A DNA stretch of 64,000 nt from Legionella fallonii LLAP-10 (GTDB lineage Bacteria; Pseudomonadota; Gammaproteobacteria; Legionellales; Legionellaceae): contig NZ_LN614827.1 of assembly GCF_000953135.1 (NCBI RefSeq), positions 456,001 to 520,000 of the forward strand. Reading direction: 5' to 3'. The notes below the pieces were generated by a model. The model was not told where the DNA came from, searched no databases, and saw only the letters and a list, made by a program, of their open reading frames with translations. Below are positions 38,770 to 48,254 of the stretch, in pieces (position 1 is the stretch's first letter; every line of letters starts with the position of its first letter). Position numbers and translations under genes: made by a program.

Positions 38770-40242
38770 ATGGATATTAGTGAAATTAAAGAAGAGATGC
38801 AGCGTTTGAGCAATGAATTTAAAAAATACGAAAGCGCATTAAAAGGAATGCAAGTAGGTGAAATAAAAAAGAATAAAGAATTAATGAAACTTTTTACCTC
38901 ATTATATCACTTAATGCAATCATCGCTATTTTATGAAGCCTTATTAGACGAAGGCTTTGCAAAAACAACAACGAACTATGCTGCTATTTGGAATTTCACC
39001 TCTCCTATTCTTTCATTGCTGGGTGCTTTTTATAGAATATTTTGCGTTCTCGTGAGTGATCATTATGTTTACTCAGTGGGGTATGATTTTTCGTGTCAAG
39101 AAAAAGAATGGATAGGATCTGTTGCTGATCTTGATGTTCATTTAAGCAATCTGTTAGTGAATCGTTGCAAAAATGAAGCCTTTTTGGGACTTTATTCTAT
39201 TGATCTACAAGGGGAGCCTGATAAAAAGCAATATGAAAATCTTATTAAGCGATTAAGGGGCAACTCTTCTCGTAAAATGACCGCTATAGTTTATGCTTCT
39301 GATGGCACCTATACAGAGCCTTTATTTTTTATTAAAGATGAGGAAAAGATAGAAGTTTTGGTTGCAACCAATTATTGGGGGAGCGCTTCTCATATTCATG
39401 GTTTCACGAAAACATTAATTAATAAATATAAGATTAAATGTACTATTAGCCCCCAAATAAAGGTTGTTCATGATGGTAATTGTAGTGTTCAATCTGAATT
39501 AAATATTAATACTGTATTATATGAAGCATTACAGCAGAATAATTCAGTATATAGGGTGATAGATGCGTTAAGGAAAGAAGAGTGTTCCTTGAGTGATTAT
39601 CGAGTGCATCTCTCTGATGTTTCTCCTAATAATAACAGTCAAGATAAGCCCGATTTTTCTACTCTCGCACGCTTACTAACTAAAGCTTCGGCTGTATTTT
39701 TACGCATTGGAGGGCGAGGATGGATTGATTATTGCCGAGCAAGGGCGATTCATCCTAAAAATATTGTTAAGACCTCTTATAACGAATGGGAGAGTCTTCA
39801 ATACCCTAATTGGTTATCAACACGAGTCTTTCCTCCATACGAATATAGGGCTGTTATTCCGCAAAGCAAAATTGATACAGACTCTACTGTTTTACCTCTT
39901 ATTGCGAAAGATTATGCAGAAAAGCTTACTGGTTGTGGTGCCCTGGGAGCAAAAATTTTACAGCAAATCGAAAGATTGCAACTTCATCAGGACAGCTGTA
40001 ATCCTTACTGGATAAACAGCAAAAAAAAGTCGGATGCAATTATCAATGCATTGAATCAGTTGGATTTCGAAGATGAAAATACTCTTAGAGCCGCGGTAAC
40101 AAATCCTGAAAGTGAGTTGTATCATGCCCTGAATCTGCAGAGGCTATCACTTCTAACTTTTTTAGGTGCTTTTGGCTGGAATCAGGCAAAATCATTACAA
40201 TGCGTCCAAGAGGTAGCTCAATCGGTTACTTTAAAAATTTAA
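38770..40242 (+). CDS. Uncharacterised 490-residue protein, possible effector
   Basis: I do not recognise a family. The first 60 residues are a charged helical region (ISEIKEEMQRLSNEFKKYESALKG). A short hydrophobic stretch is at about 75-98 (ILSLLGAFYRIFCVLV). A middle domain holds SASHIHGF (His208, His210) and, thirty residues on, PQIKVVHDGNCSVQSE (Cys238). The order His, then Gln-x8-Cys preceded by Asp-Gly-Asn, recalls CE-clan (YopJ/ubiquitin-like) cysteine proteases, but the match is loose. The C-terminal 190 residues are mixed alpha. The start is ATG 38770, next to a GTG at 38767. A Dot/Icm substrate is one possibility. Confidence 0.7.
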   Translation: MDISEIKEEMQRLSNEFKKYESALKGMQVGEIKKNKELMKLFTSLYHLMQSSLFYEALLDEGFAKTTTNYAAIWNFTSPILSLLGAFYRIFCVLVSDHYVYSVGYDFSCQEKEWIGSVADLDVHLSNLLVNRCKNEAFLGLYSIDLQGEPDKKQYENLIKRLRGNSSRKMTAIVYASDGTYTEPLFFIKDEEKIEVLVATNYWGSASHIHGFTKTLINKYKIKCTISPQIKVVHDGNCSVQSELNINTVLYEALQQNNSVYRVIDALRKEECSLSDYRVHLSDVSPNNNSQDKPDFSTLARLLTKASAVFLRIGGRGWIDYCRARAIHPKNIVKTSYNEWESLQYPNWLSTRVFPPYEYRAVIPQSKIDTDSTVLPLIAKDYAEKLTGCGALGAKILQQIERLQLHQDSCNPYWINSKKKSDAIINALNQLDFEDENTLRAAVTNPESELYHALNLQRLSLLTFLGAFGWNQAKSLQCVQEVAQSVTLKI

Positions 40243-40330
40243 TATCAGTATTAATTTCTTACTCCATCTGCTCGCTAAAAATTATTTATTGAGCGTATAA
40301 TTGCCTCATCAATTCGCTTTAAGGTGCTTT

Positions 40331-40978
40331 ATGAATAACTTTAGAAGTCTTGCTGATATCAGACGGGACTATGGTGAGTTAAGTTTGAATGATGATAGTA
40401 TTTCCCAAGACCCCATAGCTCAATTCAAACTTTGGTTTGAAGATGTTTTAAAGAATGAAAAAAATGATCCAACAGCAATGGTATTATCCACTGCCGATGA
40501 ACAAGGCCGCCCTGATTCCAGAGTGGTTTTATTAAAGGGCTTGAATGACGGGAATTTTGTATTCTATACCAACTACCAAAGTGCGAAAGCGATGCAAATT
40601 AACGGTAATCCCCATGCGGCACTTAATTTTTATTGGCCAGAAATGGCAAGACAAGTTCGTGTTCGTGGTCGAGTAAAAAAAGTAGACAAAGAACAATCAG
40701 ACCAATATTTCTCCTCTAGACCCACTAAAAGCCAATTGAGCGCGATTGTTTCTCGTCAAAGTCAGGAAATAATAGATAGGACCGTATTGGAAAAAGCATT
40801 AAATGATTTAATCCAAAATCAACAGCAAGAGCTTGTGGTTAGACCCAATTATTGGGGCGGCTATATGATTGTTCCTGATGAAATTGAGTTTTGGCAGGGG
40901 CGAGATAATCGCCTGCACGACCGGATTCAATATTTTAGGCAAAAAGATGAATGGATACACCGTAGATTAGCCCCATAA
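40331..40978 (+). CDS. pdxH: Pyridoxamine 5'-phosphate oxidase PdxH
   Basis: An FMN enzyme making pyridoxal phosphate. 215 residues from [15 protein letters not shown]. It has [35 protein letters not shown] (FMN phosphate site), [17 protein letters not shown] and the C-terminal signature [16 protein letters not shown]. The ATG at 40331 has AAGG upstream; the longer frame from 40301 is not conserved. Confidence 0.96.
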   Translation: MNNFRSLADIRRDYGELSLNDDSISQDPIAQFKLWFEDVLKNEKNDPTAMVLSTADEQGRPDSRVVLLKGLNDGNFVFYTNYQSAKAMQINGNPHAALNFYWPEMARQVRVRGRVKKVDKEQSDQYFSSRPTKSQLSAIVSRQSQEIIDRTVLEKALNDLIQNQQQELVVRPNYWGGYMIVPDEIEFWQGRDNRLHDRIQYFRQKDEWIHRRLAP

Positions 40979-41513
40979 GACGTGTAACTCGTCTAAAGAG
41001 TCCATTTTGCCGGAGCCTGGCAAAGTTCGGCAGCCATAAAATATACTGAAAATAGCCTAGTTCGAATTATATGTTCGCATAGAATAAGGTTTTATGCTGA
41101 CGGCTTTAGATATGAATGTTATTGCATTTTTTTTAGCCGGCAGAATTTGCCGTAATTATTCAGGTGAACAGGTTATTTTAACTAGGAATTCAGTATCAAA
41201 TTCCATTGCTTAGTAAGCAATAAATTTTCTAAAAAAATTGGCCTGATATTTGCTTTAATATAAATAAAATCAGAGCTAAATATTAGAACATTGATTTTGT
41301 ATTTCTGAAATAAAAAAAGAATTTTGTCAAAAAAATGTAAATAATTTATTTTGGAAGGCACGCTGTATTATTAAAGTCGTACAATTGCTTTAAGTGCTGA
41401 AATTATCATTGAATAAATGAAATTTTGCATGAGCTTTACTATTAAACAACTAGGAGTAACTACAGTTGAGCATAGTCAATTATATACTGGATTCATAAAA
41501 AGAGGACATGAAC
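40979..41513. other. Long AT-rich intergenic region before the letE-like gene
   Basis: About 535 bp with no credible gene. A small attgctta/taagcaat hairpin lies near 41203-41219. The right 250 bp are very AT-rich and suited to promoter or nucleoid-protein binding. A 43-codon frame starts at 41429 and runs into the next gene out of frame; it may be chance. The length suggests a complex promoter or an unannotated small RNA. Confidence 0.5.
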
Positions 41514-41906
41514 ATGAACGACACAACAGCCTTATTACCACATATAAAATTACGATTTAACATCGATCATCCAAGTTACGAAGAGTGTTATCTTTTTGGT
41601 TATGAGTGTGCTGTTTTAGAAGTGGCTGAAGAAGATAACCCATTCCGAGAAGGCACTCAAGAAGCAGAACAATGGCTTGAGGGATGGTGGGCTGGCGCAT
41701 ATGGGGAAAAACCCTTATTTGATATGGATAGTCTTAATAACGAAGAAGCCGTTCAAATAGAATCAGTAAAAATAGAAAAAGTAGTTGCTGCCAATGATCA
41801 ACAGTATTGCCACAAACATAGCTTTTTATCTTTAGTGTTTGAAATTAGTGGTGCGATAGCTGCTTCAGCAATAGTAGGTTACCAGTTACTCGAGCTTGTA
41901 GCATGA
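41514..41906 (+). CDS. letE: LetE-like transmission trait enhancer, RMF-like domain
   Basis: A 130-residue protein. The central stretch, with YLFGYECAVLEVAEEDNPFREG and then EAEQWLEGWWAGAYGE, follows the ribosome modulation factor pattern (G-x-A...NP-x-x-G...WxxGW). It resembles LetE as I recall it, a small Legionella protein that promotes transmission-phase traits; pdxH next door also fits. The tail has a hydrophobic segment (about 112-128) that may insert in the membrane. ATG 41514 has AGAGG at good spacing; ATG 41508 is too close. Confidence 0.68.
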   Translation: MNDTTALLPHIKLRFNIDHPSYEECYLFGYECAVLEVAEEDNPFREGTQEAEQWLEGWWAGAYGEKPLFDMDSLNNEEAVQIESVKIEKVVAANDQQYCHKHSFLSLVFEISGAIAASAIVGYQLLELVA

Positions 41907-41987
41907 TGTTCGCATCCAATTGGAGAGCATGATGTAATGCTTCTTCAATTGGATATGCATTGAAGTCACGAACAAAGGATCGATCTT

Positions 41988-42377
41988 CTAATTATTGAAA
42001 AATTTTAAAACCATGGATTTCATTCTGGCAATTTCTGCAGGATTAAATTCTTTATAAGCATCACTTCCGATATCAAGGCATACAGTTATGTTTTCTCCAA
42101 TACCTTTGAGCAAATCAACACCAGATAACTTGAGTAGTTGAATTTCTTTGCTTATTTCAGAAGCCCAGGTATTGAGATAGTCTATTTCAGTGAACACCGG
42201 AAGAAAACAATTATCATTTTCCTGTAAGAATAGTACGGTAGGATTTTCGCTATCAATATTTTGTTCTATTGGAATAATAAAGTTAGCTTTGATAAATTCT
42301 AGATACGCTTTATTTGCTTCTTTCAAATTACCGGAAGTTTTATATGCTTCCTTAATTGCAGAATTGAGATTATTCAT
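41988..42377 (-). CDS. SseB-like family protein
   Basis: A 129-residue protein with the SseB N-terminal pattern: an early helix, FIIPIEQN strand, CFLPVFTEIDYLNTWA and a later loop with the hydrophobic core. These are small soluble proteins in many bacteria; E. coli SseB is poorly understood. It is convergent with the letE-like gene, leaving about 80 bp between them. Confidence 0.7.
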   Translation of the reverse strand: MNNLNSAIKEAYKTSGNLKEANKAYLEFIKANFIIPIEQNIDSENPTVLFLQENDNCFLPVFTEIDYLNTWASEISKEIQLLKLSGVDLLKGIGENITVCLDIGSDAYKEFNPAEIARMKSMVLKFFNN

Positions 42378-42842
42378 TTCAAATTTCTTATAAAAAAAGG
42401 TTATTATAACTGAGTCCGATGTTTATCGCTAATGGTCTACACAATCGGTTCTAATATCGTCTTATAGATAATGCCAAAACAGAATATAAGTGGAAGCTAG
42501 AATGTCGCGATCTTTATTTTAAAATCTCTATGTGTTGAAATAGCTGACAACACCAGTATAATGTAGATTTAATTTTGATGATTTATTGATCAAATTTTAA
42601 ATAAATACGGCACATAATACACGTACAAAATTTTGCTTTTCTTGATTAAAACTAAGTGATAATTGAATTTTAGATCATTTCTTCATTTTATTAATTATCA
42701 TTCTATGTTGATCAGGAACAGATATTCACAGATTGATTGGCAAACAAAGTGCACTTGTTTAAGATAGATAATCAGTGCAGAGCACTCTAAATGCTAAATT
42801 GATTAGGTGAGTTATTGAATCAGGACTGTAAGTTGAGATCAT
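42378..42842. other. Intergenic region between the SseB-like gene and an MFS gene
   Basis: About 465 bp, AT-rich, between divergent genes. A partial palindrome around agtgcact (42749-42756, arms extending to about 42743-42760) lies about 85 bp before the MFS start and could be an operator. No open frame or RNA gene recognised. Confidence 0.45.
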
Positions 42843-44138
42843 ATGAATAACATGAATGTATCTAAAGTAGGAATTTATAATCAGAAGAATTATCTCGGAT
42901 TTGCCTGGTTGGTTTGGGGCTTAGCCGCAGCCTTTTATTTTTCTGATTATATGGCACGTGTCGCGCCAGGTGTAATGCATCGTTACTTGCAAATGGATTT
43001 TGGCATTAATGAGGCTGGTTTTGGTATATTAACGGCTTCATTTTATGTTCCCTACATTTTCATGCAAATTCCAGTGGGATTAACCGTTGATCGTTTAAGT
43101 ATCCGTGGGTTATTAACGGTCATGTCTTTAATTACAGCATTTGGGTGTTGTGTTTTCGGACTTGCAGACGGTTTAATGATGGCATCGGTAGGCCGTATGC
43201 TTATAGGATTTAGTGCTGCTTTTGCCTTTGTCTGCTCTCTTCGACTGGCTACTTCGTGGTTTCCTCCAACCATGCTTGGTTTGTTATCAGGTCTAACTCA
43301 ATCGTTGGGCATGCTCGGGGCCGCAGCTGGTGAGGCTCCAGTTTCGTTCTTAGTTAGTACAGTAGGCTGGCGCCATAGTATGCTCATCATTGCCTTTCTA
43401 TTTATTGCTCTGGCCGGTCTTTTATATCAATTTGTTCAGGATAGACCGAATGCGAATAAAAATGAGGTACGCTCTGTTGAGCGCATTAGTATTTTACAAA
43501 GTTTAAAAATTATATTGTCATGTCGACAAACATGGCTTAATGCTTTATATGCTGGATTTTTATTTGGCCCTACGGCCGTGATTGGTGAAGCTATTGGCCC
43601 CGCTTATTTACAGTACGGCCGTGGCTTAGGAATGCATGCTGCTGCTTTTGCAACAGGTTTAATCTTTATTGGTTGGGGAATTAGTGGTCCTTTATCGGGT
43701 TGGCTCTCTGATAAAATGGGACGGCGTAAACCGCTGATGATTCTTTCTGCTGTTTTTGGTGTGATTTTGACAACCATGTTTGTATTTTTACCTAATTTAA
43801 ACCAAACCACAGCTTATCTGATTTTCTTTGCTTTTGGAGCCACTAATACGGGCGTGGCTATCGCTTATGCGGTATCTACCGAACTACACGATAGAAGTGT
43901 AGTAGGTACCTCCATAGCCTTTACCAATATGACCTCAATCTTTGTCGGTGCTTTATTACAACCTTTGGTTGGACGATTGGTCGATATGGTGTCTGGCTCA
44001 CGAGCTTATAATGTGGAGTCCTTACTGCTTTCAGACTTTCAGGCTGGATTGAGAATCTTACCTTTGTGTTCTTTAGTGGCTTTAATTTTAGCCTTTACTG
44101 TTAAAGAAACATATTGTAAACCTGTGAGAAAATCATAG
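42843..44138 (+). CDS. MFS transporter, possibly Pht-like
   Basis: A 431-residue protein with 12 predicted membrane helices. After helix 2 it has the MFS loop motif GLTVDRLSIRGLL and, in the second half, GWLSDKMGRRKPL. Early residues WLVWGLAAAFYFSDYMARVAPGVM resemble Legionella Pht nutrient transporters, which take up amino acids or nucleosides in the phagosome. The substrate cannot be read. A terminator-like hairpin follows. Confidence 0.85.
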   Translation: MNNMNVSKVGIYNQKNYLGFAWLVWGLAAAFYFSDYMARVAPGVMHRYLQMDFGINEAGFGILTASFYVPYIFMQIPVGLTVDRLSIRGLLTVMSLITAFGCCVFGLADGLMMASVGRMLIGFSAAFAFVCSLRLATSWFPPTMLGLLSGLTQSLGMLGAAAGEAPVSFLVSTVGWRHSMLIIAFLFIALAGLLYQFVQDRPNANKNEVRSVERISILQSLKIILSCRQTWLNALYAGFLFGPTAVIGEAIGPAYLQYGRGLGMHAAAFATGLIFIGWGISGPLSGWLSDKMGRRKPLMILSAVFGVILTTMFVFLPNLNQTTAYLIFFAFGATNTGVAIAYAVSTELHDRSVVGTSIAFTNMTSIFVGALLQPLVGRLVDMVSGSRAYNVESLLLSDFQAGLRILPLCSLVALILAFTVKETYCKPVRKS

Positions 44139-44200
44139 GATCTCATTATGGCATTGTTGAAAATGCGAGTTTCTTATTCGGTTTTCTAGGTATAGGCATG

Positions 44201-44242
44201 GCCGCTCCTTTGTTTCTTAGGCAACTTGAGCGGCGGTTTTTA
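44201..44242 (+). terminator. Terminator after the MFS gene
   Basis: gccgctc (44201-44207) pairs with gagcggc (44228-44234) across a 20-base loop and is followed by ggttttta. Confidence 0.55.
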
Positions 44243-44481
44243 TGAAGTCTCGTTTTTATTTTATTCTCGGTGAGTTTCTGGCCAAGACCAAACTTTGGTT
44301 ATCATAACTAAATTTAATCGTTCAGCATAAATTTCAATCTTGTTGTTTGAATCTTTTTCCTTTAATATCAATCTTCTTGCATTAGAATATCGCGCTATTA
44401 TGTTATTTACTGTTATACTTTGACCAGCGCTTTGCTGTACCAAAGTAATGCTGCTCGCAAACTAATAACATGGAGATAAGA
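44243..44481. other. Intergenic region before the DUF945 gene
   Basis: Together with the terminator this makes about 340 bp without a supported gene. A 60-codon minus frame starting with TTG (44261-44443) exists but has no clear ribosome site or recognisable content. The promoter of the DUF945-type gene is expected in the last 80 bp. Confidence 0.4.
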
Positions 44482-45942
44482 ATGAAAAAACTTGCGGGAT
44501 TAATAATTATCCTGGCTGTTTTAATCCTTGGCGGATATTATGGCATGGGGGTTCTCACTGAAAAAACAATTAAGAAGAACGTTGAAGTCATTAATCAATC
44601 TAATGGATTATTTGCTCAAATAGAGCAATATGATAGAGGCTGGTTTACCTCTGATGCCAAGGTTAAATGGCGCTTGCACGTTCCTGAGCGTGTAGTCACA
44701 GATGAACAAGGAAAGTCACAAACTATTGCGGCCCAAGACTATCAATCAGTAATGCCCATTAAAGTTTATCACGGTCCATTTATATTTGCGGATAGTAAAT
44801 TACGTTTCGGTATGGGGTTTGCAGAGACTGTATTTTCATTACCTGAGCAGTACAACCAACAATTTGATGAGACTTTCTCTAAAGACTCAACTAAGCCAAA
44901 ATTGGATTTAAGTATTTTTGTTAATTACATGGCTCAAAGCACTGTAGAATTAGCTTTACCTTCATTCAAGTTAATTTCAAAGGATGGCACAGGCCATTTT
45001 GATTGGAAAGGAATGGAAAGCAGCACTCAAATGTCATCTAATTTGGGTAAAATCAATGGCAACATTGTTATTGATGGCATGACCATTGCGAAAGATGATA
45101 CTAAGGTTATCTTGGATAAAGTGACTAGTGATTTCAATCTACATAAAACTCACACAGGTCTCTATTTAGGTGATGCAAAGTTCTCATTGCCAGAATTTGA
45201 TGTCATGGTCAAAGACAAAAAAATGTTCGAGATCAGTAATCTTGACGTAGGCTCTGATAGTGATATTAAAGAAAAACTGTTTAGTACCCACTTTAATGTC
45301 GCTATTAAAACAGTCATTACTAATGGTCAGACTTACGGCCCAGGTGAGATACAAATTGCCTTACGTAATCTTGATGCGGATGTTCTAGCAGATATAAACG
45401 CACAAGCTACTGCTATGCAAAATGGCTCCGATGCTGAGCGACAAAAAGCTATGATGGCTCTACTCCCTGAGTTGCCTAAATTATTTAGCAAAGGCGCTGA
45501 GTTTGAAATTTCTAAACTAAGCGTTAAAATACCTGAGGGTTTGATAGAAGGTAATTTACTTGTTGCCTTGCCCAAAGGAGATAATGCAAATCCTTTTGAG
45601 CTTATTCAAAAAATTCAGGGTAATGCAAAACTGAAAATGCCTAAAGTTATTGTGAAGCAATTAGTGCAACAATCACTGGTACAGCAATTGGCAAAGCAAC
45701 CTGATATGCAGCAGGCGTTGGTTCAACAAATGCAAGCACAACAAGGTAGTCCTGCCCAAGCAAATCAACCTGCACCAAGCCAAGAACAGTTGGCAGGAAT
45801 GCAAGCTGATAAACAGATTAGTGCAATGGAGCAAAACGGTCTAATTATGGCTCAAGGGGCTGATTATGTTACTGAAGTCAAGTTGGAGCAGGGCAAGTTT
45901 ACTGTTAATGGCAAACCTTTTGACCCGTCAATGTTAAAATAA
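44482..45942 (+). CDS. DUF945/YdgA family protein
   Basis: A 486-residue protein with an N-terminal membrane anchor (LAGLIIILAVLILGGYYGMG), then the typical YdgA opening ...YDRGWFTSDA. Repetitive beta-rich stretches follow, and near the C-terminus a Gln/Ala-rich segment (MQQALVQQMQAQQG...). It is likely exposed in the periplasm or anchored to the inner membrane; the role is unknown. The start at 44482 has GGAGATAAGA upstream, better than the ATG at 44470. Confidence 0.82.
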   Translation: MKKLAGLIIILAVLILGGYYGMGVLTEKTIKKNVEVINQSNGLFAQIEQYDRGWFTSDAKVKWRLHVPERVVTDEQGKSQTIAAQDYQSVMPIKVYHGPFIFADSKLRFGMGFAETVFSLPEQYNQQFDETFSKDSTKPKLDLSIFVNYMAQSTVELALPSFKLISKDGTGHFDWKGMESSTQMSSNLGKINGNIVIDGMTIAKDDTKVILDKVTSDFNLHKTHTGLYLGDAKFSLPEFDVMVKDKKMFEISNLDVGSDSDIKEKLFSTHFNVAIKTVITNGQTYGPGEIQIALRNLDADVLADINAQATAMQNGSDAERQKAMMALLPELPKLFSKGAEFEISKLSVKIPEGLIEGNLLVALPKGDNANPFELIQKIQGNAKLKMPKVIVKQLVQQSLVQQLAKQPDMQQALVQQMQAQQGSPAQANQPAPSQEQLAGMQADKQISAMEQNGLIMAQGADYVTEVKLEQGKFTVNGKPFDPSMLK

Positions 45943-45960
45943 TTTTTTGGTTGTATGGTA

Positions 45961-45991
45961 TGAAATAGGCTGCATAATGCAGCTTATTTCA
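45961..45991 (+). terminator. Hairpin after the DUF945 gene
   Basis: tgaaataggctgca (45961-45974) pairs with tgcagcttatttca (45978-45991), with one G-T wobble and a 3-base loop. The T-run after it is weak. Confidence 0.5.
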
Positions 45992-46140
45992 ATTTGTTGT
46001 TAAGAAAGGATTTTTTATTGGGCATTAAGTCAAGTGTATCCGGTATATATTGAATTTTAATATAGTTTTTTCCGTTCTACCCTTGTCTCGAATTGTTCAA
46101 TTCGGTAATATACCGCTTTTAAAAGGAGGAGCTAATAATA

Positions 46141-46422
46141 ATGACAACAATCAGTAATGATGCTGGAGATACTACCGCATCACTAGCCGAAAGCGTAACT
46201 CTTTCAGTACAAAAATATTTTTCAGAGCTTAAGGGAACTGATCCTGTTGACTTATACCAGTTTGTACTTGAAGAAATAGAAACCCCTCTATTTCGTGCAG
46301 TAATGGAGCATTGCAAGTATAATCAGTCTCGTGCTGCTATTATGCTGGGGATTAGTCGTGGAACTTTAAGAACTAAATTACGACGTTATTTTGATGACAA
46401 ATACGTTGGTACACGTGAATAA
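46141..46422 (+). CDS. fis: Fis family nucleoid/DNA-binding protein
   Basis: A 93-residue Fis: N-terminal beta-hairpin/dimer part (SLAESVTLSVQKYFSEL), VLEEIETPLFRAVMEHC and the C-terminal helix-turn-helix NQSRAAIMLGISRGTLRTKLRRYF. Legionella carries several Fis paralogues that control secretion effectors; which one this is cannot be fixed. AAAGGAGGAGC precedes the ATG. A strong terminator follows, so it is a single-gene unit. Confidence 0.93.
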   Translation: MTTISNDAGDTTASLAESVTLSVQKYFSELKGTDPVDLYQFVLEEIETPLFRAVMEHCKYNQSRAAIMLGISRGTLRTKLRRYFDDKYVGTRE

Positions 46423-46444
46423 ATTATTCATAAAATGATTCATT

Positions 46445-46468
46445 AAAGGGAGCTTCGCTCCCTTTTTT
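46445..46468 (+). terminator. Rho-independent terminator after fis
   Basis: aaagggagc (46445-46453) pairs with gctcccttt (46457-46465) around ttc, then continues in Ts. Confidence 0.9.
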
Positions 46469-46673
46469 ATGTCACCCAATAAGTGTTAAATAGAGTGTAG
46501 ACCCACCTTTTTTGCTCCCATTTTTATTATCAATTTGTTATGTTCAGTTTATGTTAGTTTAAGAGAATAGTTTACTGAGCAGCTTAAATTACGTTACTCT
46601 GTTAACGACCTCATGTCGAATTCACCGTAACAGTCTATTTTGTCGAAGCACTAACTATTTTTAAGGATGAATC

Positions 46674-47963
46674 GTGCAAAAAGATCAGCGTAAATTATTA
46701 GTTTTATCTAGTGTAGGCGGTATTCTCGAGTTTTATGACTTTATTATTTTTGCTTTATTTGCGAGTTATATTTCCAGGGCATTTTTTCCAATAACTAATG
46801 AACTTGCTAGTTTAATGATCGCTTTTGCTACTTTTGCCATTGGGTATTTAGTCAGGCCTTTGGGTGGAATTGTTTTTGGTCATTTTGGCGATAAAATAGG
46901 GCGTAAGGCAACTTTTACTATTTCAATTCTGATGATGGCTTTAGCTACGTTGGGTTTAGGACTAGTACCGTCTTATTCTGCGATTGGAATGGTTGCGCCT
47001 ATCCTGGTTATCAGTCTGCGAGTTATTCAAGGATTATCTATTGGTGGAGAGATTCCTGGGGCAATTACTTATGTTAGTGAATCATTTACTTATCAGAAAG
47101 GTTTAGCTTGCGGCATTATTTTCTGTGCTTTAACTATGGGTATAGTATTAGGCTCAACGGTACATGCTCTTATTATTACTCTTCTCACTGAGGAACAGAT
47201 GCACTCGTACGGTTGGCGAATCCCTTTTATTATAGGTGGGGTTATTGGATTACTAAGTTTTGTTCTAAGACAAGAATTACATGAAACATCTCAGTTTGTA
47301 GCCATCGAACGTTCCGTTGAAAAATTTCCTATTGTCACTGTATTCAGACAACAATCCATTAATGTACTATCAGGGGTATTTATAACAGCGCTTTGTGCCG
47401 TTATTGTAACCTCCTTATTTTTATTCACTCCGGCATATTTTACAGAGGTACTTCATTTGCCTGCTAATGCTTATGCTTGGCAACGCACAGTAGCCATTGC
47501 TTTGGGATCTTGTTTGAATGTCTTTTTTGGATACACAACAGACACTATCAATGTTAAGAAATTAGTTCGTTTATTGGCATTAATTACCGCGGTATTGGTA
47601 TATCCGGTATTTATTATTTATGCATATTATCCGCAATTATATGTTGTTTCATTTTTTATAAGTGCGATTTTGCTTGGGTTTTCGGCTGGTGTTATTCCAA
47701 GACTACTGAGTGAGCTATTCCCTACACAGATTCGTTATAGTGGTATAGCCGTAAGCTATAATTTAGGTTTTGCCTTATTCGGGGGACTGACGCCATTTAT
47801 ATCATTATCTTTAATTTACTATACAGGATGGATAACCATACCTGCATTATATCTAATTCTTGTTTCTCTGCTTGGATTCATTTCTTTATTATTTTTAGGA
47901 TCTGATTATAATCAGGATCTCAAACCAGGAAGATCAGATTTAAGTTATGGAAAACTTACTTAA
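46674..47963 (+). CDS. MFS transporter, MHS/ProP-like
   Basis: A 429-residue protein with 12 predicted helices. The opening SVGGILEFYDFIIFALFASYISRAFFP and the loop FGHFGDKIGRKATF are typical of the metabolite:H+ symporter (ProP/ShiA) group. IQGLSIGGEIPGAITYVSE in helix 5 is also typical. The substrate is unknown. The start is GTG 46674 with AAGGATG upstream. It is followed by about 290 bp of non-coding DNA and a broken regulator gene. Confidence 0.85.
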   Translation: MQKDQRKLLVLSSVGGILEFYDFIIFALFASYISRAFFPITNELASLMIAFATFAIGYLVRPLGGIVFGHFGDKIGRKATFTISILMMALATLGLGLVPSYSAIGMVAPILVISLRVIQGLSIGGEIPGAITYVSESFTYQKGLACGIIFCALTMGIVLGSTVHALIITLLTEEQMHSYGWRIPFIIGGVIGLLSFVLRQELHETSQFVAIERSVEKFPIVTVFRQQSINVLSGVFITALCAVIVTSLFLFTPAYFTEVLHLPANAYAWQRTVAIALGSCLNVFFGYTTDTINVKKLVRLLALITAVLVYPVFIIYAYYPQLYVVSFFISAILLGFSAGVIPRLLSELFPTQIRYSGIAVSYNLGFALFGGLTPFISLSLIYYTGWITIPALYLILVSLLGFISLLFLGSDYNQDLKPGRSDLSYGKLT

Positions 47964-48194
47964 ATTAATGGCAGTCTTGAGTTTTTTCTTAAAAATTCGA
48001 GAAATAGCTATTATGAGCCTACTTGTGCTCTCTTACTGTATTGGGGGGACTCTTAGTCATATTAAAGCTCTGAAGCACTGATGTGGCAACGAGACGGCTA
48101 CATTCAATGGGGTACGAAGTCTTGCAACATCTTAATCGGTTAAAAACGATGCTTAAACAATTCTCTGCTACAGATGAAAGATTATTTAAAAGTC

Positions 48195-48225
48195 TTGACC
48201 CTCTCGTTACGTTATCCTTTATGGT
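48195..48225 (+). promoter_or_regulatory. MerR-type promoter/operator before the broken regulator
   Basis: ttgacc (48195-48200) and tatggt (48220-48225) are 19 bp apart, the long spacer typical of MerR-controlled promoters. The spacer includes ccctctcgttacgttatcc, an imperfect dyad like those of TipA/multidrug-type MerR sites. The pseudogene starts 30 bp downstream. Confidence 0.6.
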
Positions 48226-48254
48226 GTGCCTTGTTACCTAGAGATAACTTATCA

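Noticed and set aside
41429..41560. 43-codon frame overlapping the start of the letE-like gene
   Set aside because: No ribosome site and no similarity seen; kept only as a remark in the control-region finding.
44261..44443. 60-codon minus-strand frame between the MFS and DUF945 genes
   Set aside because: It starts with TTG, has no clear ribosome site and no recognisable protein features; probably chance.
45660..45830. Caa/cag-rich stretch that looks like a repeat
   Set aside because: It is the Gln-rich coding part of the DUF945 protein, not an independent repeat or CRISPR array.
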